DNA of 64,000 nt from Blastocatellia bacterium. GTDB lineage: Bacteria; Acidobacteriota; Blastocatellia; Pyrinomonadales; Pyrinomonadaceae. Position 1 is the stretch's first letter. Each line of letters opens with the position of its first letter. Of this stretch, positions 7,404 to 16,202 are shown one piece after another. The notes under the pieces were generated by a model, which saw only the letters and a list, made by a program, of their open reading frames with translations, did no database searches and had not been told where the DNA came from. The stretch spans positions 186,001 through 250,000 of the forward strand of contig PMSM01000003.1 in the NCBI GenBank assembly GCA_003168335.1. The letters run 5' to 3'. The position numbers and the translations under genes are program-made.

Positions 7404-8348
7404 TCAAAACTCCGTAACTGCAATTTTGGTCAAAGCATCTACAAAGGACATGGGTTTGCGGGCGAGTATTCGCAATGTCAGCACATACAATCCCAAACGT
7501 ACGTGTAGTTGGGATGGGTATCGGTTCACGGCGATAAAGCATGCTGAACGAAAGTTCTTGATTGCTTCGCCCAGAATTACAGAGTTACAGATCGTTAGAT
7601 CCAGTAGTCCGGAAAAATCCAAAGGAATGGTCTCTATCACTTCGGGTATGGTTTTCATTCCATCCGCGAATTGCACCGCGGGCGCTGGCCTGAGGTGTCC
7701 TGGAAACGACAATTCAAGCGCAGCTCGAGTGAGACGATTCAAAGGTTTCGTTGACAAGAGATCGATGTCGCACCTTGAGTCTTCGCTCTCATCGTCCGCC
7801 GGCGAGTGGTAGAGCCGATGCGCGTCTGTGATTATTATGTTCAAATCGCTAGCGAGTTGCTCATTTGGCATGTTTAGCATCGGCGCATCGAACAATCCCG
7901 CGTCCAGCTTCGTTAACTCGCCATGAAGCGCCCGCTCTATAAGAGTTCGCCGCAGCGAAATGGTTTGCAACATGCTGGGAGCATTGCTCAAATCCTCGGG
8001 TCGAATCCTGACAAAGCGCCAGTGTGTAACCATCGTCACCACCGTGAACTTAAATAGGAGCCGGCCGAGGTCAGACAGTTGTGCGTTGCGCACGACGGTG
8101 ACTCCTAAATTCTCAGCGACGCCACAAATTCGCCGAACGGCGCGAGCCACGGGCGCATAGACAATCTCCCAGTAATAGTCGTCCGACGCTCCCCGTTCGA
8201 AACTTGTGAACTTCACATGTTTTGCGAAGCTGCCGTTAAACTCGGAGTTCAGATCGTTCAGGAAATCTTCGCGCGTGAGCGGAACCGCGATCGCGAGAGC
8301 ACAGTCGATCGGACTAACCTTAAATCCACTCTGAAACGAACGATCCAA
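7404..8348 (-). CDS. hypothetical protein, second gene of lipoprotein operon
   Basis: I prefer the TTG at 8348, preceded by AGGAAGGA with 8-base spacing, over the ATG at 8393, which has no SD and a 73-base overlap with the upstream gene; the TTG leaves a 29-base overlap. The product is ~314 residues of mixed alpha/beta character. There is no signal peptide, no membrane helix and no motif I recognise; segments such as YYWEIVYAPVARAVRRICGV and LGLYVLTLRILARKPMSFVD suggest a folded globular protein. It lies between a large lipoprotein and a two-helix membrane protein, so it may be the cytosolic part of an envelope-spanning system. Confidence 0.55.
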   Translation of the reverse strand: MDRSFQSGFKVSPIDCALAIAVPLTREDFLNDLNSEFNGSFAKHVKFTSFERGASDDYYWEIVYAPVARAVRRICGVAENLGVTVVRNAQLSDLGRLLFKFTVVTMVTHWRFVRIRPEDLSNAPSMLQTISLRRTLIERALHGELTKLDAGLFDAPMLNMPNEQLASDLNIIITDAHRLYHSPADDESEDSRCDIDLLSTKPLNRLTRAALELSFPGHLRPAPAVQFADGMKTIPEVIETIPLDFSGLLDLTICNSVILGEAIKNFRSACFIAVNRYPSQLHVRLGLYVLTLRILARKPMSFVDALTKIAVTEF

Positions 8349-11292
8349 TAGAGGGGTCCTTCCTAACGAAATGAAGGTCGCGCCGCTCGGCATTGAACTG
8401 TTGACGTATCAGTTTTATGTCAATTCCGGTTTCGCGGCTGATTCGCTTTATTTCCAGATTGATCGCGCGATTGAAAGTCAGCATGTCGAAGGTATCTCCC
8501 AGCTGGCGGATTACCTTCGTTATTGCCTCTTTGACAAGCTCTTTTATGCCCGAAATGATTTCACGAGGCGTTCCTTTTTCGAAGATGAGTTCAATCTTTG
8601 TCTTCCCGACCTCGGTGGCGTCCTGCGCCGGCACTTCGACCAGGAGAGTAGCTCGCTGTTCACCGGTCGGCAGTACCTCTATGTCGAAATCGCGAACGCT
8701 AGCTTTGGTGAAGTCAAATTTCTTGAAGCGCAACTCCTGAGGCGACGTGTCTGAAATCAAAGCCCCAATTTCTTTAGGAATCCTTTCATCGGCGGCGCGG
8801 ACCTCGCAACTCTTGACGAAAGCAGCCCCTTCGTCAGGATTAAATCCCCGCAAGTCCAGCTGCAGCGGTCCGTTCGAAGCGGATTTACGCATGAGTTGTA
8901 CGACCACATCAGTTGCGTCTTCCATCGTGTGGGCTTCTATCAAGCCGTTACTCTCATCAACGAAAAGGCGGATGGCACCGTCACTGTTGCGGGAAATAAT
9001 TATGGACCCTGAGATCAACGCACGGCTCTCTCTAATCGTCGCAATCTCAGCCTCGCTCAGTGACGATGCGGAGCGAAAACGGCCCCACCCAGGCGGCCGT
9101 AGGGTTTCCGTGCCGAACATCCTCTCCGACGCACCAGGGCTTCCGCCAAAGCGGCTCCCAGTCGGTAGGTTCAGGCCGACACTGCGACTTCGTGGTGTAA
9201 TCTCGCCAGCAGAAGCAAGAATTTTCTGTAAGTCAGAAGAGATCGCTTCTGCCGTTTCACCCTCAGAAAGCCCCGCTGTTCGGACCAGTTCGCTGACTCG
9301 TCCGGCATCTCTCGGATTAACCAGAATAGTTCCGTCTTCAGTGACGATGGGGCGGCCGATAACCGCCTCTTCGCTGACAGAAAAGTTAGTCACTTTCGCA
9401 TAGAGATTGTGACCGCCGATGGCGATTCCCATCTTGTTGCCAATGACATTTTTTGACACGACGACCACCGGCGTGTGGATCCAGCCATCAGCGTTACTTG
9501 CAATCTCGTCCGCATACCGGCCTGGGAACTTTTTGATGCCCGCTAACTGACTCAAGGTGACGTTCTTTATCCAACGCTGCTCTTCAGAATCATCCGGTAT
9601 ACCCAACGCATTTAGATTGAACGCAGGTGCAATGCGAGGTTCGTCCGGTTCAGGGTGATCGAGTGCCGTTCGGATTCCTTTTCGCAATTCGTCTTGGGGA
9701 AGGCCAGCAAGTTGTCGCCCTACTAGCGGCAGGAGTTTTCGAACAAGGGACTCTTTTTCTGCTGACGAGGCGTTTTCAACTTCGTCGGTCATTTCCCCAG
9801 TCAGCTTGGCTAAGACCGTATCAGGTTGGTTGTTGGACGTTACATTCAATGATGACTTTGCTACATCAAAAGCACTAAAGATGTGATACAGCGCATCGTA
9901 TTGGACGACGCGAGTGAGATTCGGATCGTTAAGAGAAGCAAAGTAGTTGTACGCCTGTTCTTCAGCGCTCTTAACGGTGTCCGAACGTTGGTCACCGGCC
10001 CCTTCTGGGATATAGCTGACCGGCAAAGCACCTGACCGGTGAAGGGCAAAGACATCATATTCACCCATCTTGACTTTGTAGCCCACGCCCTTTGTATTCC
10101 AGTTGTAAGTCAATTCGTCCGTGTCGAGCCTTTCCATCAATGATGGATTTTGGAAAGGCCACTTACCTGGCTTCGGGTAATGAAAGTTTTCGTACTCCGT
10201 GTCTCCGCCATTGGACCAGCCCTTTAGAATTTGGTCAGTAATGTTCAGCAAACTGCCGTATTCGGTATCAACCAGCTCAGGACTTAGAAGGATCGGTGCC
10301 CAGTCCTTGTTTCCGTCAAGGCGCCCCGCGAAGAGATGTCGGCGTTCATAGCTTTGTTCCAGCTGGCCCTTTTGTCCTTTTTGGACGGCCGCCAGCAGCG
10401 AAATAGTTTCAGCGCGAAGCGGCGGTAGCAAATCGACGGGAACTACGCGCTCGCGACCAAGTATCAAAATGCCGGATGGTTTCGAGACGGCCCCAACAAT
10501 CAGGTCGGAATCGAGTGCGAATTCACGAATCTCTGCGCGGCACGTTTGGATGTCCTTCCCTTTTGGTATCCACCACCCAACCATGCCGGGAGTATTGGTG
10601 AAGAAGACGGACGAATCCGGCCGAGCAAATAAATCTGTCATGGAGATCGTCGGACCCCCTTCGATCGGAATAAAGGTTTCTCCCAGATCGACAGTCCAGT
10701 TCTTAAGTTCAGCTGCCGTAACTTTCAAATCCAGGCCAGCGATCTCTTCCCGCCTGGAAACCGTTGGTAGCGGAAGAACATAAGATTTGTAAGATGTCGC
10801 AAAAAGAATTTGATTTAGAGAGCTGATAGCCGAAGCGATCGCATCGTCAGAGCCTTTAACGGCTAGCACCAGATCCCGTGTCCAACCATCATGTCCAACC
10901 GGCCTTTGCTGCACACGGTGATTCAACAGGATATCTTTGGTAGGGACTAAAAAATCACCCAGCGCAACGGAAGGAGGCGGCTCGGAAATAACCAAAGTAC
11001 GGCTTTGATCACGGGCATTTGATGCCGACAACGCCAATACTTGGCTATGATAAGGATATGCACTCCGGAATCCTTGCCACAGACTATCGGATGGAGTCTG
11101 TGCCGGCAGATCTCGCGCCACCAGTTCGCGAATCAGCGCTTCACGCGCAGCAGCTTTTTCGGCAGCGAGCCGGTCGCGTTCTTGGGCAAGTTTCTTCTCG
11201 TCGAGGTGAACGGCTTGATGTTTGGCACAGCTCGTTAAGCAAGGGGCAAATACTAATAAGAGCAATACCTTTACAGAAAGTGAGTGTTTCAT
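8320..11292 (-). CDS. large lipoprotein of unknown function
   Basis: The 990-residue protein starts with a lipoprotein signal (VKVLLLLVFAPCLTSCAK), with LTSC as lipobox and Cys22 as the likely lipidated residue. The start follows an SD (ATAGGAG). A short coiled-coil stretch follows (KKLAQERDRLAAEKAAAREA), then long mixed regions, and a helical C-terminus (IISGIKELVKEAITKVIRQL). No catalytic motif or known domain was found. Aromatic-rich middle segments (YENFHYPKPGKWPFQNP) suggest an extracytoplasmic fold. It heads an operon with the overlapping 7404-8348 gene and the membrane protein at 6960. Lower GC than the right part of the window fits foreign origin. Confidence 0.6.
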   Translation of the reverse strand: MKHSLSVKVLLLLVFAPCLTSCAKHQAVHLDEKKLAQERDRLAAEKAAAREALIRELVARDLPAQTPSDSLWQGFRSAYPYHSQVLALSASNARDQSRTLVISEPPPSVALGDFLVPTKDILLNHRVQQRPVGHDGWTRDLVLAVKGSDDAIASAISSLNQILFATSYKSYVLPLPTVSRREEIAGLDLKVTAAELKNWTVDLGETFIPIEGGPTISMTDLFARPDSSVFFTNTPGMVGWWIPKGKDIQTCRAEIREFALDSDLIVGAVSKPSGILILGRERVVPVDLLPPLRAETISLLAAVQKGQKGQLEQSYERRHLFAGRLDGNKDWAPILLSPELVDTEYGSLLNITDQILKGWSNGGDTEYENFHYPKPGKWPFQNPSLMERLDTDELTYNWNTKGVGYKVKMGEYDVFALHRSGALPVSYIPEGAGDQRSDTVKSAEEQAYNYFASLNDPNLTRVVQYDALYHIFSAFDVAKSSLNVTSNNQPDTVLAKLTGEMTDEVENASSAEKESLVRKLLPLVGRQLAGLPQDELRKGIRTALDHPEPDEPRIAPAFNLNALGIPDDSEEQRWIKNVTLSQLAGIKKFPGRYADEIASNADGWIHTPVVVVSKNVIGNKMGIAIGGHNLYAKVTNFSVSEEAVIGRPIVTEDGTILVNPRDAGRVSELVRTAGLSEGETAEAISSDLQKILASAGEITPRSRSVGLNLPTGSRFGGSPGASERMFGTETLRPPGWGRFRSASSLSEAEIATIRESRALISGSIIISRNSDGAIRLFVDESNGLIEAHTMEDATDVVVQLMRKSASNGPLQLDLRGFNPDEGAAFVKSCEVRAADERIPKEIGALISDTSPQELRFKKFDFTKASVRDFDIEVLPTGEQRATLLVEVPAQDATEVGKTKIELIFEKGTPREIISGIKELVKEAITKVIRQLGDTFDMLTFNRAINLEIKRISRETGIDIKLIRQQFNAERRDLHFVRKDPSIGSFVSEWI

Positions 11293-11983
11293 TGTGGGAC
11301 TCCTATCTGACAGGGTTGTGGTTTCGTAACGAGTTAATTGACGGGAAGATTATGCTTGCATATGGCTGCTGTCAATGTTTTTTGGAGGTTACTTTGACTG
11401 TGAAAGAGCTATTAGCATGTGTTTTTGCCACCACGACGGTTGTATCTTGAGCTAAGCCATGAAAGTCTAATCCGGAGTTCGCTTCACAGTGTTCTTCCTA
11501 TGAGCAAAGCCGAGGGCTGAGCAACCTAGATAGGTCTCGGCCAGACTCAATCGTTCCACGTAACTTCGACGGTGAAGAATCCTATTCAAAAAGCTCGCCA
11601 GCCGTCAGGTTTTTATCGCTACGGCAAAATAGAATGGCTACGGGGAGCGCGCAGCATTCAGATAGGGCCGGACTTCACGCTTCAGTGGAAGATGCATCGG
11701 GTTCTCTATGGACTTGCCTAACGACGGTCTTGGCTAGATGATGTTTCGCGAATCAGACGAAGCGTGCGATGCGAGCTACGAAGGACGCGGCGGCAAGTAT
11801 CAGGGCTAACGGAATTGACGTATTCGCGTTTATGAAGAAGAAGACTGTCGGTTCCCATAGTTAATGAAATCCGCACCATGGTTAGTGAAATCTCTCGCTG
11901 AGACTGCCGTGGTAATCAACCGTAGCATTTGTGTTACGTCATCTATGTTCGTCGACTCCCAAGTCAGTTTGGAGAATTAATCA
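11293..11983. other. long gap with IS-end-like repeat
   Basis: Apart from the repeat at 11838-11892 I see no clear feature. A plus-strand frame 11572-11721 (start GTG) has protein-like stretches (GFYRYGKIEWLRGA) but no ribosome-binding site; it may be a gene fragment. Confidence 0.35.
11838..11892 (+). repeat. IS-end-like repeat, copy B
   Basis: Second copy of the repeat at 5081-5135, about 90% identical and in the same orientation, beginning TGTCGGTTCCCA after AAGAAGAC. Its two internal units, TTAATGAAATCC and TTAGTGAAATCT, are better preserved than in copy A. The copies bracket 6.7 kb containing the Ntn hydrolase and the lipoprotein operon. Confidence 0.5.
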
Positions 11984-13039
11984 TTATTGAGGACAGACGG
12001 CCGCTTTTTTCGCAGCCTCACAACATTGCTGCGAAGAGCTAATCTGGTCCAATAATGAACAACTCTCGCATGTAAACTGACAGCTATTGGTAGCGCAGTC
12101 CCATACACACGAACAGACGCACGAACTGGAGCTAGACGCCGTATTTGGAGTTGGAGTCTGACGGCCCGGACTTGGTGCCTTTGAGCTAGCCATTGCTGGA
12201 CTGTCCGCTCCGCCCGGTTTTTGTGAATTTTCGTTTCGAGTACGAATAAGTTGCACAAATTCAGAGGGTGGGAGTTCATTGATTCGCCTTAATAGATCGG
12301 CACTCATAATTGATACCGGTGTCCTAACAGCTATCCAACTATCAATGCTTGGGGGGCTATACTTAAAATTAAAGTTGGTTGTATCGTCAAATCCGAAACC
12401 ATCTTCGTAACTGATAGTTCCAGCGACGTACAAAGAGCCCTTCACGCCGTCCCGAATTGCGGAGATTTCTTGAGCGTCGAATTTTCGCATCAAAACCGGA
12501 ACTCGCATCTTCAAGGTTCCGGGGAATAGTTTGACTTCGCCTGCGTCGAAATCCACGTCCGGAAAAGGCTCCAGTTTCCTGTTAGACCAGTTTGCCAAAT
12601 AAGCGCTGCCTTGCACTCTTATTCTAGTCGCGGGAACTTTGCCCAAGTTTTCAAGCGTCAATAGAATTTGGCCGCGAGCCAAGTCAGCCGTGACACTTGC
12701 GACGCCAACGTAGGCTCTGTCGCTAATTCGCAGGGTTCGCTCCATAATTTGCACCTGTTCATGCATTACCTCACGTTGGCGATTCATGACACGGCGTTGC
12801 TGCTCATAGATTATGGCTTGGGCAGCGATTACAATGAGGGCCATGCCGCTCACGAGTACGGTCAGAAGTGGCAGCCGACCTTGCCATTTTATCTTCCGTT
12901 GCAACTCGCGCTGAGTCCGTGCGAGGAAACTGCTCGGTCTAAAGTCGCTCTCATCTATGAATGGCGACTCTTTCTCCTGCTCCGAAAGACGCGCTTTATC
13001 ATTGTCAAGAGTGGGTTTTTCACTGGTTTTTTCGCTCAT
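11984..13039 (-). CDS. single-pass membrane protein with cysteine-rich C-terminal tail
   Basis: The 351-residue protein has an acidic soluble N-terminus, a membrane helix at about residues 56-77 (LPLLTVLVSGMALIVIAAQA), a short coiled coil (QQRRVMNRQREVMHEQVQIM), a beta-rich domain (residues ~108-235), a Pro/Ser-rich linker, and a last ~50 residues with ten cysteines (SSCVCSCVWDCATNSC, CESC, QQCC and AAVCPQ). With the N-terminus inside, the tail would be outside, where disulfides or a metal cluster could form. Proteins of this general layout occur in many bacteria, but I know no family with this tail. It stands alone between gaps. Confidence 0.6.
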   Translation of the reverse strand: MSEKTSEKPTLDNDKARLSEQEKESPFIDESDFRPSSFLARTQRELQRKIKWQGRLPLLTVLVSGMALIVIAAQAIIYEQQRRVMNRQREVMHEQVQIMERTLRISDRAYVGVASVTADLARGQILLTLENLGKVPATRIRVQGSAYLANWSNRKLEPFPDVDFDAGEVKLFPGTLKMRVPVLMRKFDAQEISAIRDGVKGSLYVAGTISYEDGFGFDDTTNFNFKYSPPSIDSWIAVRTPVSIMSADLLRRINELPPSEFVQLIRTRNENSQKPGGADSPAMASSKAPSPGRQTPTPNTASSSSSCVCSCVWDCATNSCQFTCESCSLLDQISSSQQCCEAAKKAAVCPQ

Positions 13040-13240
13040 GGTGTAAGGTCATGATCCGTCAGCGACACGACCATTGTATGAGCGCGGCTCGTGTGTGTCC
13101 AACGATGCTGGGTGTTAGAGTAGCTGGCGCGAAGGGATTGACCCACACGCAAGCCTCCTGGATGCAACACCCGCAGGTGACGGTTACAGCAACCTGCCGC
13201 CAACTCCCGCAATTAGCCTCATGCGCATCTGTACGAAAAG

Positions 13241-13685
13241 ATGGCACAACATAATAGGAGGGGCCAGGCATTTGAGGATTTTTATCGAATCGTATTTCAA
13301 GCGCCGCAGTTGGACTGTAAAGAGAGCCGTTGGCCACGTCCCAGCCTACGATATGTGCATCACCAAGGGACCGGCCTCCATTTACGTAGAGTGCAAGTAT
13401 GATTTAATGAGTGACCGAACAGGGAATTACGCCCTTGAGAAAGCTTCGCTCGAACATACCCAGAACCAGGTCTTGATATTCGGGACGACGGCTGAATGTT
13501 ATGCGCTTCCGATGGAAACCGCCCGAAGATTTTTCAACCGACTATCCCAAAAAGCAGACCGGCGATTTTCCCAAACAACTATTCAGCACTCGTTCCCAAG
13601 ATTGTCTTTGAGTCATCTAATCTCCAACGACTCTGAAAATCCGCCCGCTCACAAAGTTAAAAAAGGATGCCTGGAAGGTATTTAG
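13241..13685 (+). pseudogene. PD-(D/E)XK nuclease-like gene, frameshifted in a T5 run
   Basis: The ATG at 13241 opens MAQHNRRGQAFEDF. After the T5 run at 13279-13283 the sensible continuation is in the other frame: ESYFKRRSWTVKRAVGHVPA, then YDMCITKGPASIYVECKYD. Removing one T joins them into a smooth ~147-residue protein. Asp in AYD and the E-x-K in VECKYD fit the PD-(D/E)XK nuclease core found in restriction-like and recombination nucleases; NQVLIFGTTAE follows. The longer frame beginning at 13221 has an N-terminus without protein character. The gene is either broken or affected by a one-base error. Confidence 0.5.
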
Positions 13686-13748
13686 TATTTGGGTACGAAA
13701 GAGTAAATGCAGACTGGCGGGGATATGTTCAAAATGCGTAAGTAGCTT

Positions 13749-13770
13749 GGTGACAAACTTGTGACAAGAA
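13749..13770 (-). repeat. direct repeat pair, possible integrase arm site
   Basis: On the minus strand TTGTCACAAGT is followed at once by TTGTCACC, two TTGTCAC units with an 11-bp period. The pair lies 116 bases left of the tRNA-Arg fragment. Its geometry matches the pair at 15827-15847 left of the tRNA-Ala fragment. Short direct repeats near the end of a tRNA-integrated element are typical tyrosine-integrase arm-binding sites; assigning them so is an inference. Confidence 0.4.
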
Positions 13771-13885
13771 CACAGACAAACTGGAAGTAATAGGCGGTAA
13801 CAGATAGACTCGCTGGCGGCTGCAACCCGTAACAAATGTTAATAAACCGTACTACCCATAACCTGCTGGAGTGTCTGTGAACGCA

Positions 13886-13930
13886 CTACGAATCCGGGGC
13901 TCGCACGTTCGAGTCTTGCCGGGTGCACCA
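13886..13930 (+). pseudogene. 3' fragment of tRNA-Arg(ACG), attachment-site scar
   Basis: From the anticodon loop CTACGAA (13886-13892, anticodon ACG) the sequence follows a tRNA to its end: 3' anticodon stem TCCGG, variable GGCTC, T-stem GCACG, loop TTCGAGT, CTTGC (one mismatch), acceptor strand CGGGTGC, discriminator A, and CCA. CGGGTGCACCA is the usual tRNA-Arg end. No matching 5' half (GCACCCG) lies upstream, so this is not a functional gene. Such fragments are left at the far junction when an element integrates at the 3' end of a tRNA gene. Confidence 0.6.
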
Positions 13931-14447
13931 TTCGTCCTAAGGAAATGGCTGATGAGACGCGAGTTACGGCCGAGGCGATCCCGTTCTTAAATCTCTATCT
14001 TACCCGCCCACTTTATGAGCATACTCTATGACACTCTATTAAGACGGAGCGCAGCCGAGCGCGCGAGATCGAATCAATAGAAGACGGGCGTTAGATAATG
14101 CCGATTTTGTTGGAGACCCAACCGCGATGACGCGATGCTCTACCACAGCGGTGGAGCGGCTGCTCGACAACATCAATCACAATTATCAGATGACCGTCCG
14201 CTTCGGTGCGATTCTCACGCCAGGAGCCCCCACCGGGTCTGTGAGATTCGTGCATCCCCGGAAATCTGGGCAGGTGTCCCCTACTTCGTGCGCCGCATAG
14301 AGTTTAACGAGTAGTGTTTCCATTCGTGTTGCGAACGCGCAACAAGGGCGAATCAGAGGTATCATGCCAGCGGTTCGACTCGCATTCGTGAAGTGCAAGA
14401 GCTGTAGATTTGTACCACGACCTGGGGTTGGCGTCGCCTAAGACAAT

Positions 14448-15692
14448 ATGTGCGCTAAGTGGAATTCAGATTACGATGTCGGGCTACTGATAACCGGCCT
14501 TGAAACACTCAGAGTAACCGACACGGCTGGGCAAGCGGCCTTTTCTGGTTATGAATCCGAGGACTATATGAGTGTTCTTCAATCGGCCGTCAGGTTCTCA
14601 GCAAGGCTTCCTGAAACCGAGAGGAGGCGAATAGTCAGAACCGCAGTTTTTGCAGCATTGCGATCTGGAACTCTTACGTCTAAAAGAGTGATCGCTGAGA
14701 TATCGAAACAGGAGAAGGGTTTTCTCGGGTTGCAGCTTAAGCGCTTCGTCTTGGCGACGAGTCTCTCGATCAGCTATTTCAACTCAATCGGCTCTAGGCA
14801 GACGCATAATGCGAGAATCACTTTCAGTCTTTCCCTACCAAAGGCATTTGATCGCTCATCTCTGTTAAAGCGAGCACTCCGTCAAGGGATAACGGAGCTT
14901 CCTCGGGACTACACTCAGGTGAGAATCTCGTTGAGGGGACGATCAGAGTTTGAGGCAGCAGATCTCGCTTTGGACGCTTTCGATCTGATTCGTGGTACCT
15001 GGAACCTTGCCCTCAACCATACTCTCATCGGTCGCATATCGAGCGGAAGATTGCACAGCCGACTGGAACCTGTAAATCAGCTTCTGCCGGGACCGATACA
15101 TACTTTGCACGAGCCGAACGGGAAACCGGCCACTGATACTTTTTGGTATGAGCCAAGCGTTCTGCCGGGGCCTTTCAAGGCCATCGACATTCAAAGTAAG
15201 TGGAAGCGAATTCAAAGACTCGAAGGTGGAATCCGCAAGAAACTGGCGAGTTCATCCTACCGGGCTGACATCGAAGATGGTATTCGCGCGTACACGAGGG
15301 CGCTAGATGCTACCGACTTTAATGCAGCATTTCTGAATCTCTGGCGGTTGCTTGAGAGACTTACACATTCTTTATCCGATCCGTACAAAGTGGCGAGAAA
15401 GCGCGCTCTCTTTCTGATGAATGGGCGGGACCGAGATTTTCATGACCAAGTTCTGAAACACTTGACGGACTATCGAAATCGCGCCGTGCATGCAGGCGAG
15501 GAAACAGACGAGATTGAGACGTTGGTATTCCAACTCAAATTTTATGTTGAGCGGTTGTTATTCTTCCATATTTACAATAACTTTCCTGGTATGAGGGAAG
15601 CTGCGGGCTTTCTAGATCTCCCGACGGTTACCGGCGATTTGAGAAAGAAAATTAAGATGATGGAAAAGGCAATACGCTTCCACAAAGCGTAG
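14448..15692 (+). CDS. Apea-like HEPN domain protein
   Basis: The 414-residue protein has an uncharacterised N-terminal two thirds and a C-terminal helical domain (about residues 285-390) with FLNLWRLLERLTHSLSD and DYRNRAVHAGEETDEIETLV. The R-N-R-A-V-H stretch (about 344-349) is the R-x4-6-H motif of HEPN RNases, in the form seen in Apea-like HEPN proteins, which often occur in defence or stress modules. No nucleotidyltransferase (MNT) partner is next to it. It sits alone between the tRNA-Arg and tRNA-Ala scars, so it may be cargo of a small integrated element. RNase activity is unproven. Confidence 0.6.
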   Translation: MCAKWNSDYDVGLLITGLETLRVTDTAGQAAFSGYESEDYMSVLQSAVRFSARLPETERRRIVRTAVFAALRSGTLTSKRVIAEISKQEKGFLGLQLKRFVLATSLSISYFNSIGSRQTHNARITFSLSLPKAFDRSSLLKRALRQGITELPRDYTQVRISLRGRSEFEAADLALDAFDLIRGTWNLALNHTLIGRISSGRLHSRLEPVNQLLPGPIHTLHEPNGKPATDTFWYEPSVLPGPFKAIDIQSKWKRIQRLEGGIRKKLASSSYRADIEDGIRAYTRALDATDFNAAFLNLWRLLERLTHSLSDPYKVARKRALFLMNGRDRDFHDQVLKHLTDYRNRAVHAGEETDEIETLVFQLKFYVERLLFFHIYNNFPGMREAAGFLDLPTVTGDLRKKIKMMEKAIRFHKA

Positions 15693-15826
15693 CGCCGATC
15701 CGGTCTGTTCTATATTCAGTGCAAAGAGTTTTTGAGTACGCCGGTGGACCAAATGTTAGAGGCTGGAGTTGTGGGACGCGCATACGCTAACGTGATGGAC
15801 TTTGATAAACCAATTTGCGTTTTATC

Positions 15827-15847
15827 TTGTGGCAGGTTTGTGGCAGG
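15827..15847 (+). repeat. direct repeat pair TTGTGGCAGG, possible integrase arm site
   Basis: Two exact TTGTGGCAGG units at 15827-15836 and 15838-15847 have an 11-bp period, 355 bases left of the tRNA-Ala fragment. TTTGTGGCA-type repeats are common near the ends of tyrosine-integrase elements (from memory). The period matches the pair at 13749-13770. Confidence 0.45.
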
Positions 15848-16202
15848 AATAGATAGCACCCGCCTGTAACTGAATGGAAGTAGATGTCAAAGGATGGGAA
15901 AATGCCTTGATTTTGCTCGTGGCTGCATCTCGATAAAAATCAATAGTTCGGCAATTTGAGTTGGCCCATTTCGGCAACCCGAAGTGGCCCACGCTAGACG
16001 GCGATTGTCTCGGTACTCTGGAACGCGGGGAAATTGTGACAGATGAGACGACAAGATTCGTTGGCGTGAGGTTGACGTGACTGTAGGGAAATGAGTGGGT
16101 ACGTATAGGAATCTATGGAGTGCGAACATCTTTCGGACGGCTGCTTCTGTTGAATTTAGCGTAACGTATGGGAACGTGTAGTAGTCAGTAGAACCGACTA
16201 AA

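Larger units (their letters stand above)
13686..14447. other. gene-free stretch holding tRNA-Arg fragment and direct repeats
   Basis: No gene is visible. It contains the arm-type repeat pair (13749-13770) and the tRNA-Arg 3' fragment (13886-13930). A minus-strand stretch near 14110-14150 (GTGGTAGAGCATCGCG) vaguely resembles a tRNA D-arm, but no full cloverleaf could be built. Confidence 0.4.

Noticed and set aside
11572-11721. Possible 49-residue ORF with GTG start
   Set aside because: No ribosome-binding site and no recognised homologue; may be a fragment but evidence is thin.
14110-14160. tRNA-like stretch (minus strand GTGGTAGAGCATCGCG)
   Set aside because: Only the D-arm part resembles a tRNA; the anticodon loop and acceptor cannot be formed.
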